Shown here: one piece after another, positions 55,670-64,000 of the stretch
How the letters are laid out: every line of letters begins with the position of its first letter
Numbering within the stretch: the stretch's first letter is position 1
Assembly (NCBI RefSeq): GCF_002101675.1
Contig: NZ_LQOY01000242.1
Span: 42,794-106,793 of the forward strand
Length of the DNA: 64,000 bases
Origin: Mycobacterium gordonae
GTDB lineage: Bacteria > Actinomycetota > Actinomycetes > Mycobacteriales > Mycobacteriaceae
Reading direction: 5' to 3'
Translations under genes and position numbers: made by a program
The notes under the pieces: model-generated
What the model saw: the letters and a program-made list of their open reading frames with translations, nothing else
Database searches by the model: none
Told to the model about the DNA's origin: nothing

Positions 55670-56929
55670 GTGACCAGACAGCGGTTGACCAGCGACCAGC
55701 GCAACTCCTTCCTGGCGGCTTTCCTGGGCTGGACGATGGACGCCTTCGACTTCTTCATCGTCGTGCTGGTCTATGCCGACATCGCCGAGACGTTTCACCG
55801 CAGCAAGACCGAGGTCGCGTTCGTCACGACGGCAACCCTCGTGATGCGACCAGTCGGCGCGTTGCTGTTCGGGTTGTGGGCCGACCGGGTCGGCCGGCGA
55901 CTCCCGTTGCTGGTCGACGTGCTGTTCTATTCGGTGGTCGGGTTCCTGTGCGCGTTCGCGCCGAACTTCACGGTGCTGGTGATCCTGCGACTGCTCTACG
56001 GCATCGGCATGGGTGGCGAGTGGGGCCTGGGCGCGGCTCTGGCCATGGAGAAGGTCCCCACCGAGCGGCGCGGCTTCTTCTCCGGCCTGCTGCAGGAGGG
56101 CTACTCGTTCGGTTATCTGCTGGCCAGCCTGGCCTCACTGGTCGTCATGAACGGGTTCGGCCTGTCCTGGCGCTGGTTGTTCGCACTGAGCATCATCCCG
56201 GCGATGATCAGCCTGCTAATCCGCTACCGGGTCGAGGAATCCGAGGTATGGGAGGCTGCCCAGGACCGCATGCGGCTGACCAAGACCCGGGTGCGCGACG
56301 TCCTGCGCGACGCCAAGGTCATCCGCCGGTTCTTCTACCTGGTCTTGCTGATGACCGCCTTCAACTGGATGAGTCACGGCACCCAGGACGTCTACCCCAC
56401 CTTCCTGAAGGCGACCGTCGACCATGGCGCGGGGCTGTCCAGCGCAACCGCCCGGTGGATCGTGATCGTCTACAACGTCGGCGCCATCATCGGCGGCCTG
56501 GCCTTCGGTACGTTGTCCCAGCGCTTCGGGCGCCGCTACACCATCGTGTTCTGTGCCGTGCTGGCATTGCCGGTCGTGCCGATCTTCGCCTATTCCCGCA
56601 CCGCGGCGATGCTGTGCCTGGGTTCGTTTCTGATGCAGTTCTTCGTGCAGGGCGCGTGGGGCTGCATCCCCGCGCATCTCACCGAGATGTCGCCGGACGC
56701 CATCCGCGGCCTGTATCCGGGTGTGACATATCAGCTCGGCAATCTGCTGGCGGCATTCAACCTGCCGATCCAGGAACACCTGGCCGAGACGCACGGCTAT
56801 CCCTTCGCGCTGGCGGCGACGATCGTGCCGGTGCTGGTGATGGTGGCGTCGTTGACGCTGATCGGCAAGGACGCCACCGGAATTCGGTTCGGTTCGTCTG
56901 AGAGTGCGTTTCTGCCGGCTACGAGCTGA
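55670..56929 (+). CDS. nanT: MFS transporter, NanT-type
   Basis: The 419-residue major facilitator starts at GTG 55670, with FLGWTMDAFDFFIVVLVYAD in the first segment, the MFS loop motif LWADRVGRRLPLL and GMGGEWGLGAALAMEKVP. About 12 transmembrane segments are visible. This form resembles the sialic-acid transporter NanT and its H37Rv namesake Rv1902c; sialic acid use is unproven in mycobacteria and the substrate is uncertain. It overlaps the 3' end of cinA by 11 bases. Confidence 0.9.
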   Translation: MTRQRLTSDQRNSFLAAFLGWTMDAFDFFIVVLVYADIAETFHRSKTEVAFVTTATLVMRPVGALLFGLWADRVGRRLPLLVDVLFYSVVGFLCAFAPNFTVLVILRLLYGIGMGGEWGLGAALAMEKVPTERRGFFSGLLQEGYSFGYLLASLASLVVMNGFGLSWRWLFALSIIPAMISLLIRYRVEESEVWEAAQDRMRLTKTRVRDVLRDAKVIRRFFYLVLLMTAFNWMSHGTQDVYPTFLKATVDHGAGLSSATARWIVIVYNVGAIIGGLAFGTLSQRFGRRYTIVFCAVLALPVVPIFAYSRTAAMLCLGSFLMQFFVQGAWGCIPAHLTEMSPDAIRGLYPGVTYQLGNLLAAFNLPIQEHLAETHGYPFALAATIVPVLVMVASLTLIGKDATGIRFGSSESAFLPATS

Positions 56930-58202
56930 GTGCCCGCAGCAACAGGTGCATGGCCACCGTGGTCGAGCGTTCCCGGACGTCGGATCGGTTGCCCGGCAGC
57001 CTCAACGTGCGGGTGACGGACGGGCCGTCACTGCGCGCGACGGTGAAACACACTGTGCCGACCGGCTTTTCGTCAGTTCCGCCGCCGGGGCCGGCGATTC
57101 CGGTGATGGCTACCGCGGTATCGGCGTCGAACTTTGTGAGCGCGCCCGCGGCCATCGCCTCGGCCACCGGCTCGGAAACCGCGCCGTGCTGTTCTATGAG
57201 TGCGGCGTCGACGCCGAGCAGGTCCACCTTCGCCTCGTTGGAGTACGAAACCACGCCGCCCGTCACGTAATCCGAGGACCCGGGGCGGTCGGTCAGCCGT
57301 GCCGCGAGTAGGCCGGCGGTGCAGGATTCCGCCGTCGCGATCCGGCGGCCCGTCAGTAGCCGCGCGACCAGATCGTCGACCTGCGAACCGTCTTCGGAGA
57401 ACACCTGCTCGCCGTGGCGCTCGCGTAGCAGTTGCGTGAGTTGCGCGTAGGTGTCGGCCGCGTCGGGTTCGTAGCGTGTCACGATCTCCAGCTCGCCGCG
57501 GCGCAGGCACGTGGTGATCTCCAGCGAGGCGAAGCCGAGGATGGCAGTTTCGGCGTCGCGCAGCGTCTCGGCCAATCCCGACTCCGGAAGGCCGAACATC
57601 CGCACCATCTCCTGGCGGTAGACGGTGCGGCCGGCGATCGCGTCCCGTACGCCGGATGTCTCAATTGCCTTGTGCCACATGGGCTGCAGCTCGCGCGGCG
57701 GCCCGGGCAGCACCAGCACGGCGGGCTTGCCCGGCACCACCACACCCGGCGCGGTGCCTACCGGGTCGAGGATCTGCGCGCCGACCGGAACCATGGCCTG
57801 CTTGCGGTTGGCCGCCCTTACCGACTCGAACTTCCCCGGTTCCATCAGGGAGGCGAACGCGGGGTTGCGCGCCATCAGGGCCTTGAGAATGTCGGCGATC
57901 CGGTTTTCCAGGGCTTCGTCCAGCTTCAGTTCGCGGCCGCAGAACCGGGCTACCACCTCAACGGTCATGTCGTCGGCCGTCGGGCCCAGGCCGCCGCTGG
58001 TGATGATCAGGTCCACACCCTGGTCGGCCAGGAACCGCAGCTGCGCCTCGATGTCGGCGGGGCGGTCCCCGCAGATGGTGATATGCGCCAGTTCGACGCC
58101 CAGTTCGAGCAGCCGGTCGGCCAGCCAGGGGCCGTTGCGGTCCTGTACCCGTCCGGTCAGAACCTCGGTGCCGGTGACCACGATGCCTGCGCGTGCGCTC
58201 AC
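56919..58202 (-). CDS. cinA: CinA-like protein (competence/damage-inducible)
   Basis: The 427-residue two-domain protein has an N-terminal MoaB-like COG1058 domain (VSARAGIVVTGTEVLTGRV, then SGGLGPTADDMTVEVVARF) and a C-terminal CinA/NMN-amidase domain (RRIATAESCTAGLLAARLT, VSYSNEAKVDLLGVD, ITGIAGPGGGTDEKPVG). Family members show pyrophosphatase and NMN deamidase activity; M. tuberculosis CinA (Rv1901) is linked to drug tolerance. The start is GTG 58202, matching VSARAGIV of Rv1901. It begins 21 bp after the stop of the PE_PGRS gene on the same strand. Confidence 0.94.
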   Translation of the reverse strand: MSARAGIVVTGTEVLTGRVQDRNGPWLADRLLELGVELAHITICGDRPADIEAQLRFLADQGVDLIITSGGLGPTADDMTVEVVARFCGRELKLDEALENRIADILKALMARNPAFASLMEPGKFESVRAANRKQAMVPVGAQILDPVGTAPGVVVPGKPAVLVLPGPPRELQPMWHKAIETSGVRDAIAGRTVYRQEMVRMFGLPESGLAETLRDAETAILGFASLEITTCLRRGELEIVTRYEPDAADTYAQLTQLLRERHGEQVFSEDGSQVDDLVARLLTGRRIATAESCTAGLLAARLTDRPGSSDYVTGGVVSYSNEAKVDLLGVDAALIEQHGAVSEPVAEAMAAGALTKFDADTAVAITGIAGPGGGTDEKPVGTVCFTVARSDGPSVTRTLRLPGNRSDVRERSTTVAMHLLLRALSS

Positions 58203-58223
58203 CGTGCCGAGCCTACGCAACCG

Positions 58224-61200
58224 TCAGATGATGATGCTTCCGTTGGTGCCGCTCGCGCCGAAGCCGGCCGGGCCGGTGCCGCCGCTGCCGCCGGTGCCGA
58301 CCGATGCGGTGCCGCCGATACCAGCGTGGGCGTCCCCGCCATTACCGCCGTTGCCACCTTTCGCGCCGAGTAGTGTGCTGTCGCCGCCATCGCCACCGTT
58401 TCCACCGGCGCCTTTTCCGGTGCCCAAAGTGGAGCCCAGCCCTCCGGCTCCGCCAGTGCCGCCGATCCCGCTGGCAGCGCTGTCTCCGCCGCTTCCGCCA
58501 AGCCCGCCCGTCGCTGTGGCCACGCTGAAGGTGTTAGTGACGTTTGCCTCTCCGCCTGCCCCGCCGGTGCCTCCGGTGCCGGAACTGATTGGGGCACCGC
58601 CGTTACCGCCGCCTCCGGCGGTTGCGGCTCCCAGTCCGGCGTTCGTCGCGGCGCCTCCCTTGCCGCCGGTGCCGCCATTACCGCCGATTCCGCCGACGCC
58701 TCCTTTCCCACCCGTTGCAGTCGCCACGCTGCCGGGGTTGGTGACGTTCGCGTTTCCGCCTGCCCCGCCGGTGCCTCCAGTGCCGGAATTGCTGGCGGCA
58801 CCGCCGGCGGCGCCGACCCCGCCGACTGCGGCTCCCAGTCCGGCGTTCGTCGCGGCGCCTCCCGCGCCGCCCTGGCCGCCATTACCGCCGGTTGCGCCGC
58901 CGGCGGCCCCAGCGCCACCGTTGCCGCCGGTCGCGATGCCGTTTGAACTCGTGTCGATGATTATTGCGCTGCCGCCATTTCCGCCGGCGCCGCCGCTACT
59001 TCCAGTGGTCGAACCTATGCTGCCGTTGCCGCCTTTGCCGCCGAACGCATTACCCGTTCCGTCGCTGATCGCTTGCCCACCGTTTCCGCCTGCCCCGCCG
59101 ACGGTCGTACCGGTTGCGCCGTTGCCGCCGAGACCTCCCGTGGCGGTGCCGGCGCCGGTGTGAATCGCCCCTCCACCGTCGCCGCCGGTGCCACCAACAC
59201 CGGCTGTGGCGGTGCCACCGGCTCCGCCGGTGCCGCCGACGGCCGCGCTCGCGCCCTGATTGCTGTTGCTTTGGGCGTTGCCGCCGTCACCGCCGCGTCC
59301 CTGGACGCCACTGTTGCTGGCGCCGCTGCCGCCGGCGCCGCCGGTGCCGCCCTTGGCCGTGGCCGTCGAGTTGAGGTTCGAGATGACAGCGTCGCCACCC
59401 TTGCCGCCGGCTCCCCCGCCAGCGGTGGCACCGTTGCTCTGACCGCCGTTGCCGCCGGTTCCGCCGTTGGCGCTTCCCGTACCGGTGGTCGATGCTCCCC
59501 CTCCGGAGCCACCATTCCCGCCGGTGTTCCCGGTGCCACCGATCCCGCCGGTGCCACCCGTCGACACGGCATTGGAGCCGGTGTTGTTCACGGCCGCGGT
59601 GCCGCCGTTGCCGCCCAACCCGCCCAGTGCGGTGCCGTTTCCACCCGCGCCGCCATTGCCGGACGTGGCGATTCCCAGGCCGAAGTTGGTCGCGGCGCCG
59701 CCTTTACCGCCAGCTCCGCCGATGTTGCCCGTGCCTCCCGTGCCGCCCTTGCCTCCGGTGGTGCTACCGGTCGAGGCGGCAGGGCTGACTTGCGCGGAAC
59801 CGCCGACGCCACCGGCACCGCCCGTCCCGCCACTGGTTCCGCCGTCCCCGCCGGCGCCTCCGGTGGCAGGGCCGGTTCCGCCGGTGTTGAGCGCGGACCC
59901 GCCCTGACCGCCAGCCCCGCCTTTGGCACCGGCAGCGGCGGCGCCGCCGCCCTTACCGCCCGTGCCGCCAGTGGCGGTGCCTGCACCGGTTTGATTCGCC
60001 GCGCCGCCCGTACCGCCGGCGCCGCCGGTGCCGGCGGCACCCGTGGCCGCGCCGCCGGCGCCGCCGGCACCGCCGTTGGCGGCGGCGGCGGTCACATTGT
60101 TTCCGGAGCCCCCGTCGCCACCGCGGCCGCCGTTGACGCCGTCCCCGCCGGCACCTCCTGTCCCGCCCGTGGCGGTAGCGGCCGACGTGATGTTGGTGAT
60201 GTCCGCGTCGCCGCCCCGACCGCCGCTCCCACCGGGACCCGCGGTCCCAATGCCGCCCGCGCCGCCGTTGCCCGGGTTGACATTCCCGGTTCCGCTCGTG
60301 GTCGCCGAACCGCCGAACCCGCCCTTGCCACCGCTCGCACCGTTGCCGCCGGTTCCACCGTCGCCTGCGATCGCAGCAGACGTGGAGCTCGCGTTGGAGA
60401 TGCTGGCAGTTCCGCCGCCGCCACCGGTTCCGCCGGTACCGCCGGTGCCGTTGCCGCCCGAGCCGCCGGCTCCGGCTTTCGCGGTGCCCGTCCCGGCGTT
60501 CGAGGCCCCGCCTCCGAGCCCGCCGGCGCCGCCTGCCGAGCCACTGGCGCCCGCGCCACCCTTGCCGCCGGTAGCGGTGGCGTTCGAGCCGATGTTGCTG
60601 ACTTCCGCGTCACCGCCGTTTCCGCCGGCGCCGCCGACACCCCCTAGCGTGGCGGTGCCGTTCGAACCGGCGCCACCTACCGCGTTGCCGGTTCCGCTGT
60701 TGCTGGCAGCGCCACCGTCACCGCCGGCTCCGCCACCGAAATCACCCGTACCGCCCGCTCCGCCGTTGCCGCCCGCCGCGGTGCCTGCTCCGGTATGGAT
60801 CCCCTTACCGCCGGTGCCACCACCACCGCCGATGCCGTTGGTCGCGATGCCGCCGGCCCCGCCCTTGCCGCCCACCGCTGCGGCCGTGCCGCTGGCGCTG
60901 TTTGACTGACCGTTACCGCCGTCGCCACCGCGCCCTAACCCGCTGCTGTTGTCCAGGCCCGTTCCGCCGGCGCCGCCGGTGCCGCCGGTGGCGGTAGCCG
61001 AGGACAAGGTGTTGTTGATGGTCGCGTCACCGCCTCGACCACCGGCCCCACCTCCACCGCCGCCGTTGCTGTCTCCACCCTTGCCGCCGGTTCCGGGAGT
61101 GACATTTCCTGTTCCGGTGGTGGATGCCGAGCCACCGTCGCCGCCGTCACCGCCATTGGTGAAACCGACGCCCCCAGCCCCGCCTATGCCGCCGACTGCA

Positions 61201-64000
61201 GTCGCCGAAGAGGTGGTGTTGAAGATGTTGGCCGAGCCGCCGCTACCGCCAGCCCCGCCCACGTCGTCGGTTCCCTGGCCTCCGGCCCCGCCGGCGCCGG
61301 AGATGACTCCGCCCTTGCCATTGGTAGAAGCGCTACCGCCCGAGCCGCCGGCTCCGCCGACGGAACCATCGGCGCCCGCTCCGCCAGCGCCGCCTTTGGC
61401 GGTGGCCAACGACCCAGAGTTGTTGATCTGCGCGCTTCCGCCGCTGCCGCCCGCTCCTCCGGTTCCCCCGGTGGTGCCGGTCGCACCGTCCCCACCGGTG
61501 GCGTTGCCGGTTCCAGTCTGGATCGCATAGCCCCCGCCGCCACCGGCACCACCCACTACGGATCCCTGACCGCCGGTCCCGCCGTCGCCGCCGAACGCGT
61601 CACCGGTTCCGGCGTGTTCGGCCCCACCGCCGGCGCCTCCGCTCCCGGCGGAGCCGTTCAGGGCATTGCCGCCGGCCCCGCCGGTGCCACCTGTCGCGGT
61701 CTGATTGGAGGTGGTGCTGAGGATGCGTGCGGTACCGCCGACGCCACCGGCGCCCGCGGCAGCGGTGGTGCCATCGCCACCCTGCCCACCGGTGCCGGCG
61801 GTAACGCTGCCGGTTCCCTTGCTGACGGCGTCGCCACCGGACCCGCCCTGACCGCCGGAGGTTCCGGTCGCACCGGCGCCGCCGTTGCCACCGATTGCCG
61901 TGGCGCCGGATCCGGGGTTACTGACCTCCGCTTGACCGCCTGCGCCGCCGGCGCCGCCGGTGCCGCCTGCGCCGCCGCTCGTGCCGTCGGCGCCGGCGCC
62001 GCCGATTGCGTTACCGGTTCCGCTGTTGGTCGCCGACCCACCGTTCCCGCCGGCCCCACCTCCGATGACACCCGTGCCGCCCGAGGCGGCGACACCGCCG
62101 ACGGCGGTGCCGGCTCCGTCGTGGATCCCGGCACCTCCGGAGCCGCCGGCACCGCCGGTGCCCGCGGTGGCGTTGCCGCCGACGCCGCCGGTGCCGCCGG
62201 TGGCTGTGCTCGTAACGCTGCTGCTGTTGGTTTGTGCGGAGCCGCCGGTGCCTCCGAGCCCTGCGGAGAGATTGTCGACACCATCGCCGCCGGCACCGCC
62301 GGCGCCGCCGATCGCGTTGACTATCGAATTCGGATTGGTGATGGTGACATCGCCGCCGCCGCCACCATTGCCGCCGCCGCCGGTGGTGCCGGTGCCCCCG
62401 TTGCCGCCCGAGCCGCCGGCCACGCCTCCGGTCCCGTCATTCGTGGCCGCCCCGCCTTTACCGCCGTTCCCACCGGAGGTGCCGTCGGCACCCGCACCGC
62501 CTTTGCCGCCGGTGGCCGTAGCGGTGGAGAGGTTGCTGTTGACCAGGGCGCCGCCGCCGGATCCGCCTGCCCCGCCGAAGCCGGTATTCTCCCCGCTGGT
62601 GCCATCAGCACCTGCTCCGCCGACGGCGTTACCCGTTCCGCCGTTGGTGGCGAACCCGCCAGCTCCGCCGGCTCCACCTCCGGCAGGACCGGTGCCACCC
62701 ACTCCGCCCACCCCGCCGATGGCGGTGCCGGCCCCGTTGTGGATGCCGACTCCGCCGGTCCCCCCGCTTCCGCCGACGTTATCGGTGGCGTTGCCGCCCG
62801 CGCCGCCGGCGCCGCCGGTGGATGTCGTGCTGGCGTTGGTGCTGTTGGTTTGCGCGTTGCCCCCGGTGCCGCCCGCGGACAACTGGTTGTCGACTCCGGT
62901 GCCGCCGGCACCGCCTTTGCCGCCGACCGGGCTGACGGTCGAGTTCGCGTTGTTGACCGTCGCGTTTCCTCCGGCGCCGCCGGTTCCGCCGGCGCCGACA
63001 AGGCCATTGCCGCCCCTACCTCCGGTACCGGGATTGACCTGTCCCGTTCCAAAGGTCGTCGCTGACCCACCGGCACCGCCGTCTCCGCCATTGATGCCGT
63101 CCCCGCCGATACCCGCGGCGCCTCCGGTGGCTTTTGCCGTCGACAGTGCATTGACGACAAAGGCGCTTCCGCCGTCCCCGCCGCTGCCGCCCTCGCCCGT
63201 CAAACCCCCGCTGACGCCGTTGGCCCCGGCGCCGCCGACGGCGTTTCCGGTTCCGTTGCTGGCGGCAGCGCCGCCGGCGCCGCCGTCTCCCCCACCCGCA
63301 GCGCCGGTGCCTCCGGCCCCGCCGGCGCCACCGATCGCGTCGGCGGCGCCGTTGCTCAATCCGACACCGCCGGTGCCGCCGTTCCCGCCTCGACCGATTA
63401 CGGCGTCACCTCCGGCACCGCCCACCCCGCCGACTGCTTGTCCGCTGCCGCTGTTGAAACCGTCGCCGCCCAGTCCACCGCTGCCGCCGTTGCCGGTGCC
63501 GGCGCCGTCACCGCCCGCTCCGCCCGCGCCGCCGACGCCACCGGACGCACCGCTGTTTCCGCCCCCTCCGCCGTCGCCGCCATTCCCGCCGGACGTGGCG
63601 TTGCCGCCGGCCCCGCCGACTCCCCCGCGCCCATAGCTGCCGCCCAAGCCGCCCTGTCCGCCTTTGCCGCCGGAGGTCCCGGCGGGAGCTCCGTCGGCGG
63701 CGGCGTCGTAGCCTTGGCCGCCTGTACCGCCGGTGCCGCCGTTACCCGCGATGATGCTTCCCGTCAAGCCGCTGGCGCCGGGACTGGCACCCGGTCCACC
63801 GGCCCCACCTCCGATGCCGCCGACGCCTACGGCGCCAGGGTCACCGCCGTTGCCGCCGGAGCCGCCTGTGGTCAGAACGGAATTGCCCGCGCCGCCGACA
63901 CCGCCGTCCCCGGGCGCTCCGGCGTTGCCGCCGACTCCACCGGTCCCGCCATTGCCGTTCGCTCCCGCAGCGCCGAAGAGTAACGAGCCGCGTCCGCCGC
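58224..64000 (-). CDS. PE_PGRS family protein 2 (partial, 5' end outside window)
   Basis: The frame is open from 64000 down to the stop at 58224, about 1925 residues, all repeat. The PE domain and start lie beyond the right edge; near the edge GGRGSLLFGAAGANGNGG shows the typical entry into PGRS. The repeat is not the plain GGAGG type: units alternate GTGNAVGGAG, GGTGGAGG and a polar segment such as NPGSVATATGGKGG, often with asparagine/threonine islands (TSTATGGTGG). It ends AGFGASGTNGSIII with no C-terminal domain. The gap of 21 bp to the cinA start suggests read-through into cinA. Any opposite-strand Pro-rich frames are shadows. Confidence 0.9.
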   Translation of the reverse strand, partial: GGRGSLLFGAAGANGNGGTGGVGGNAGAPGDGGVGGAGNSVLTTGGSGGNGGDPGAVGVGGIGGGAGGPGASPGASGLTGSIIAGNGGTGGTGGQGYDAAADGAPAGTSGGKGGQGGLGGSYGRGGVGGAGGNATSGGNGGDGGGGGNSGASGGVGGAGGAGGDGAGTGNGGSGGLGGDGFNSGSGQAVGGVGGAGGDAVIGRGGNGGTGGVGLSNGAADAIGGAGGAGGTGAAGGGDGGAGGAAASNGTGNAVGGAGANGVSGGLTGEGGSGGDGGSAFVVNALSTAKATGGAAGIGGDGINGGDGGAGGSATTFGTGQVNPGTGGRGGNGLVGAGGTGGAGGNATVNNANSTVSPVGGKGGAGGTGVDNQLSAGGTGGNAQTNSTNASTTSTGGAGGAGGNATDNVGGSGGTGGVGIHNGAGTAIGGVGGVGGTGPAGGGAGGAGGFATNGGTGNAVGGAGADGTSGENTGFGGAGGSGGGALVNSNLSTATATGGKGGAGADGTSGGNGGKGGAATNDGTGGVAGGSGGNGGTGTTGGGGNGGGGGDVTITNPNSIVNAIGGAGGAGGDGVDNLSAGLGGTGGSAQTNSSSVTSTATGGTGGVGGNATAGTGGAGGSGGAGIHDGAGTAVGGVAASGGTGVIGGGAGGNGGSATNSGTGNAIGGAGADGTSGGAGGTGGAGGAGGQAEVSNPGSGATAIGGNGGAGATGTSGGQGGSGGDAVSKGTGSVTAGTGGQGGDGTTAAAGAGGVGGTARILSTTSNQTATGGTGGAGGNALNGSAGSGGAGGGAEHAGTGDAFGGDGGTGGQGSVVGGAGGGGGYAIQTGTGNATGGDGATGTTGGTGGAGGSGGSAQINNSGSLATAKGGAGGAGADGSVGGAGGSGGSASTNGKGGVISGAGGAGGQGTDDVGGAGGSGGSANIFNTTSSATAVGGIGGAGGVGFTNGGDGGDGGSASTTGTGNVTPGTGGKGGDSNGGGGGGAGGRGGDATINNTLSSATATGGTGGAGGTGLDNSSGLGRGGDGGNGQSNSASGTAAAVGGKGGAGGIATNGIGGGGGTGGKGIHTGAGTAAGGNGGAGGTGDFGGGAGGDGGAASNSGTGNAVGGAGSNGTATLGGVGGAGGNGGDAEVSNIGSNATATGGKGGAGASGSAGGAGGLGGGASNAGTGTAKAGAGGSGGNGTGGTGGTGGGGGTASISNASSTSAAIAGDGGTGGNGASGGKGGFGGSATTSGTGNVNPGNGGAGGIGTAGPGGSGGRGGDADITNITSAATATGGTGGAGGDGVNGGRGGDGGSGNNVTAAAANGGAGGAGGAATGAAGTGGAGGTGGAANQTGAGTATGGTGGKGGGAAAAGAKGGAGGQGGSALNTGGTGPATGGAGGDGGTSGGTGGAGGVGGSAQVSPAASTGSTTGGKGGTGGTGNIGGAGGKGGAATNFGLGIATSGNGGAGGNGTALGGLGGNGGTAAVNNTGSNAVSTGGTGGIGGTGNTGGNGGSGGGASTTGTGSANGGTGGNGGQSNGATAGGGAGGKGGDAVISNLNSTATAKGGTGGAGGSGASNSGVQGRGGDGGNAQSNSNQGASAAVGGTGGAGGTATAGVGGTGGDGGGAIHTGAGTATGGLGGNGATGTTVGGAGGNGGQAISDGTGNAFGGKGGNGSIGSTTGSSGGAGGNGGSAIIIDTSSNGIATGGNGGAGAAGGATGGNGGQGGAGGAATNAGLGAAVGGVGAAGGAASNSGTGGTGGAGGNANVTNPGSVATATGGKGGVGGIGGNGGTGGKGGAATNAGLGAATAGGGGNGGAPISSGTGGTGGAGGEANVTNTFSVATATGGLGGSGGDSAASGIGGTGGAGGLGSTLGTGKGAGGNGGDGGDSTLLGAKGGNGGNGGDAHAGIGGTASVGTGGSGGTGPAGFGASGTNGSIII

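Noticed and set aside
58300..63980. Plus-strand proline-rich frames opposite PE_PGRS 2
   Set aside because: Same reason: reverse reading of glycine codons in a PGRS repeat; the minus-strand frame is continuous to the window edge.

Overview
The window looks like a chromosomal segment of a slow-growing non-tuberculous Mycobacterium, of the M. kansasii/gordonae/marinum type. It is GC-rich and carries PE_PGRS and PPE-MPTR genes, FadD ligases, a long-form isocitrate lyase, lipoproteins and many GTG starts. From memory of the H37Rv map, gene order follows Rv1932 (tpx) down to Rv1901 (cinA) in inverted orientation. Recognisable landmarks are tpx, the Rv1931c/Rv1930c pair, Rv1928c, Rv1927, fadD31, lipD-Rv1922-Rv1920, Rv1919c, PPE genes, icl2, Rv1914c, Rv1913, fadB5, Rv1904, Rv1903, nanT and cinA. 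Species was not determined. No rRNA, tRNA, insertion sequence, phage or CRISPR was seen.

Left part (1-22.2 kb): the end of an acyl-CoA ligase gene, two tiny lipoprotein genes, thiol peroxidase, a GlxA-type regulator next to a stand-alone DJ-1/PfpI protein, a SnoaL-like protein, an SDR and small conserved proteins follow in order. An arylsulfatase gene lies 2 nt upstream of a GAP (sulfolipid-addressing-like) membrane protein gene, and then comes fadD31. An accessory block at 12.6-14.5 kb encodes a thiocyanate-hydrolase/nitrile-hydratase-like enzyme: a fused beta-alpha chain, the metal-binding gamma chain and a P15K-like activator, closed by a hairpin. A small membrane protein and an AtoE transporter follow. 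Opposite them lies an operon of acyltransferase, serine beta-lactamase-fold lipoprotein and LipD. An SRPBCC protein, an LLM flavoenzyme and a Gly/Pro-rich lipoprotein complete this part.

Centre (22.2-41.9 kb): two giant PPE-MPTR genes flank a giant PE_PGRS gene on the opposite strand. All three share a conserved 74-78 bp upstream block with fixed internal spacing. One PPE contains a duplicated half, and the other contains two clean tandem arrays (78 bp x 11 and 75 bp x 12). Strong hairpins separate the convergent pairs, and an unsplit icl2 follows.

Right part (42-64 kb): a PucR-type regulator overlaps a metallo-hydrolase gene and is divergent from an ArsR-fadB5-SRPBCC cluster whose promoter carries a palindromic operator. 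A TetR gene is divergent from a phytoene-desaturase-like oxidoreductase across a perfect 16-bp palindrome. Then come a nitronate monooxygenase with a 25-codon upstream ORF, an AMP-ligase operon, a nitroreductase, a secreted protein, a STAS protein, a YvlD-type membrane protein, an amidohydrolase, an MFS transporter and cinA. The katG-furA segment that H37Rv carries between the Rv1904 and fadB5 positions is absent here. The window ends inside a second PE_PGRS gene with an unusual repeat unit, 21 nt upstream of cinA.
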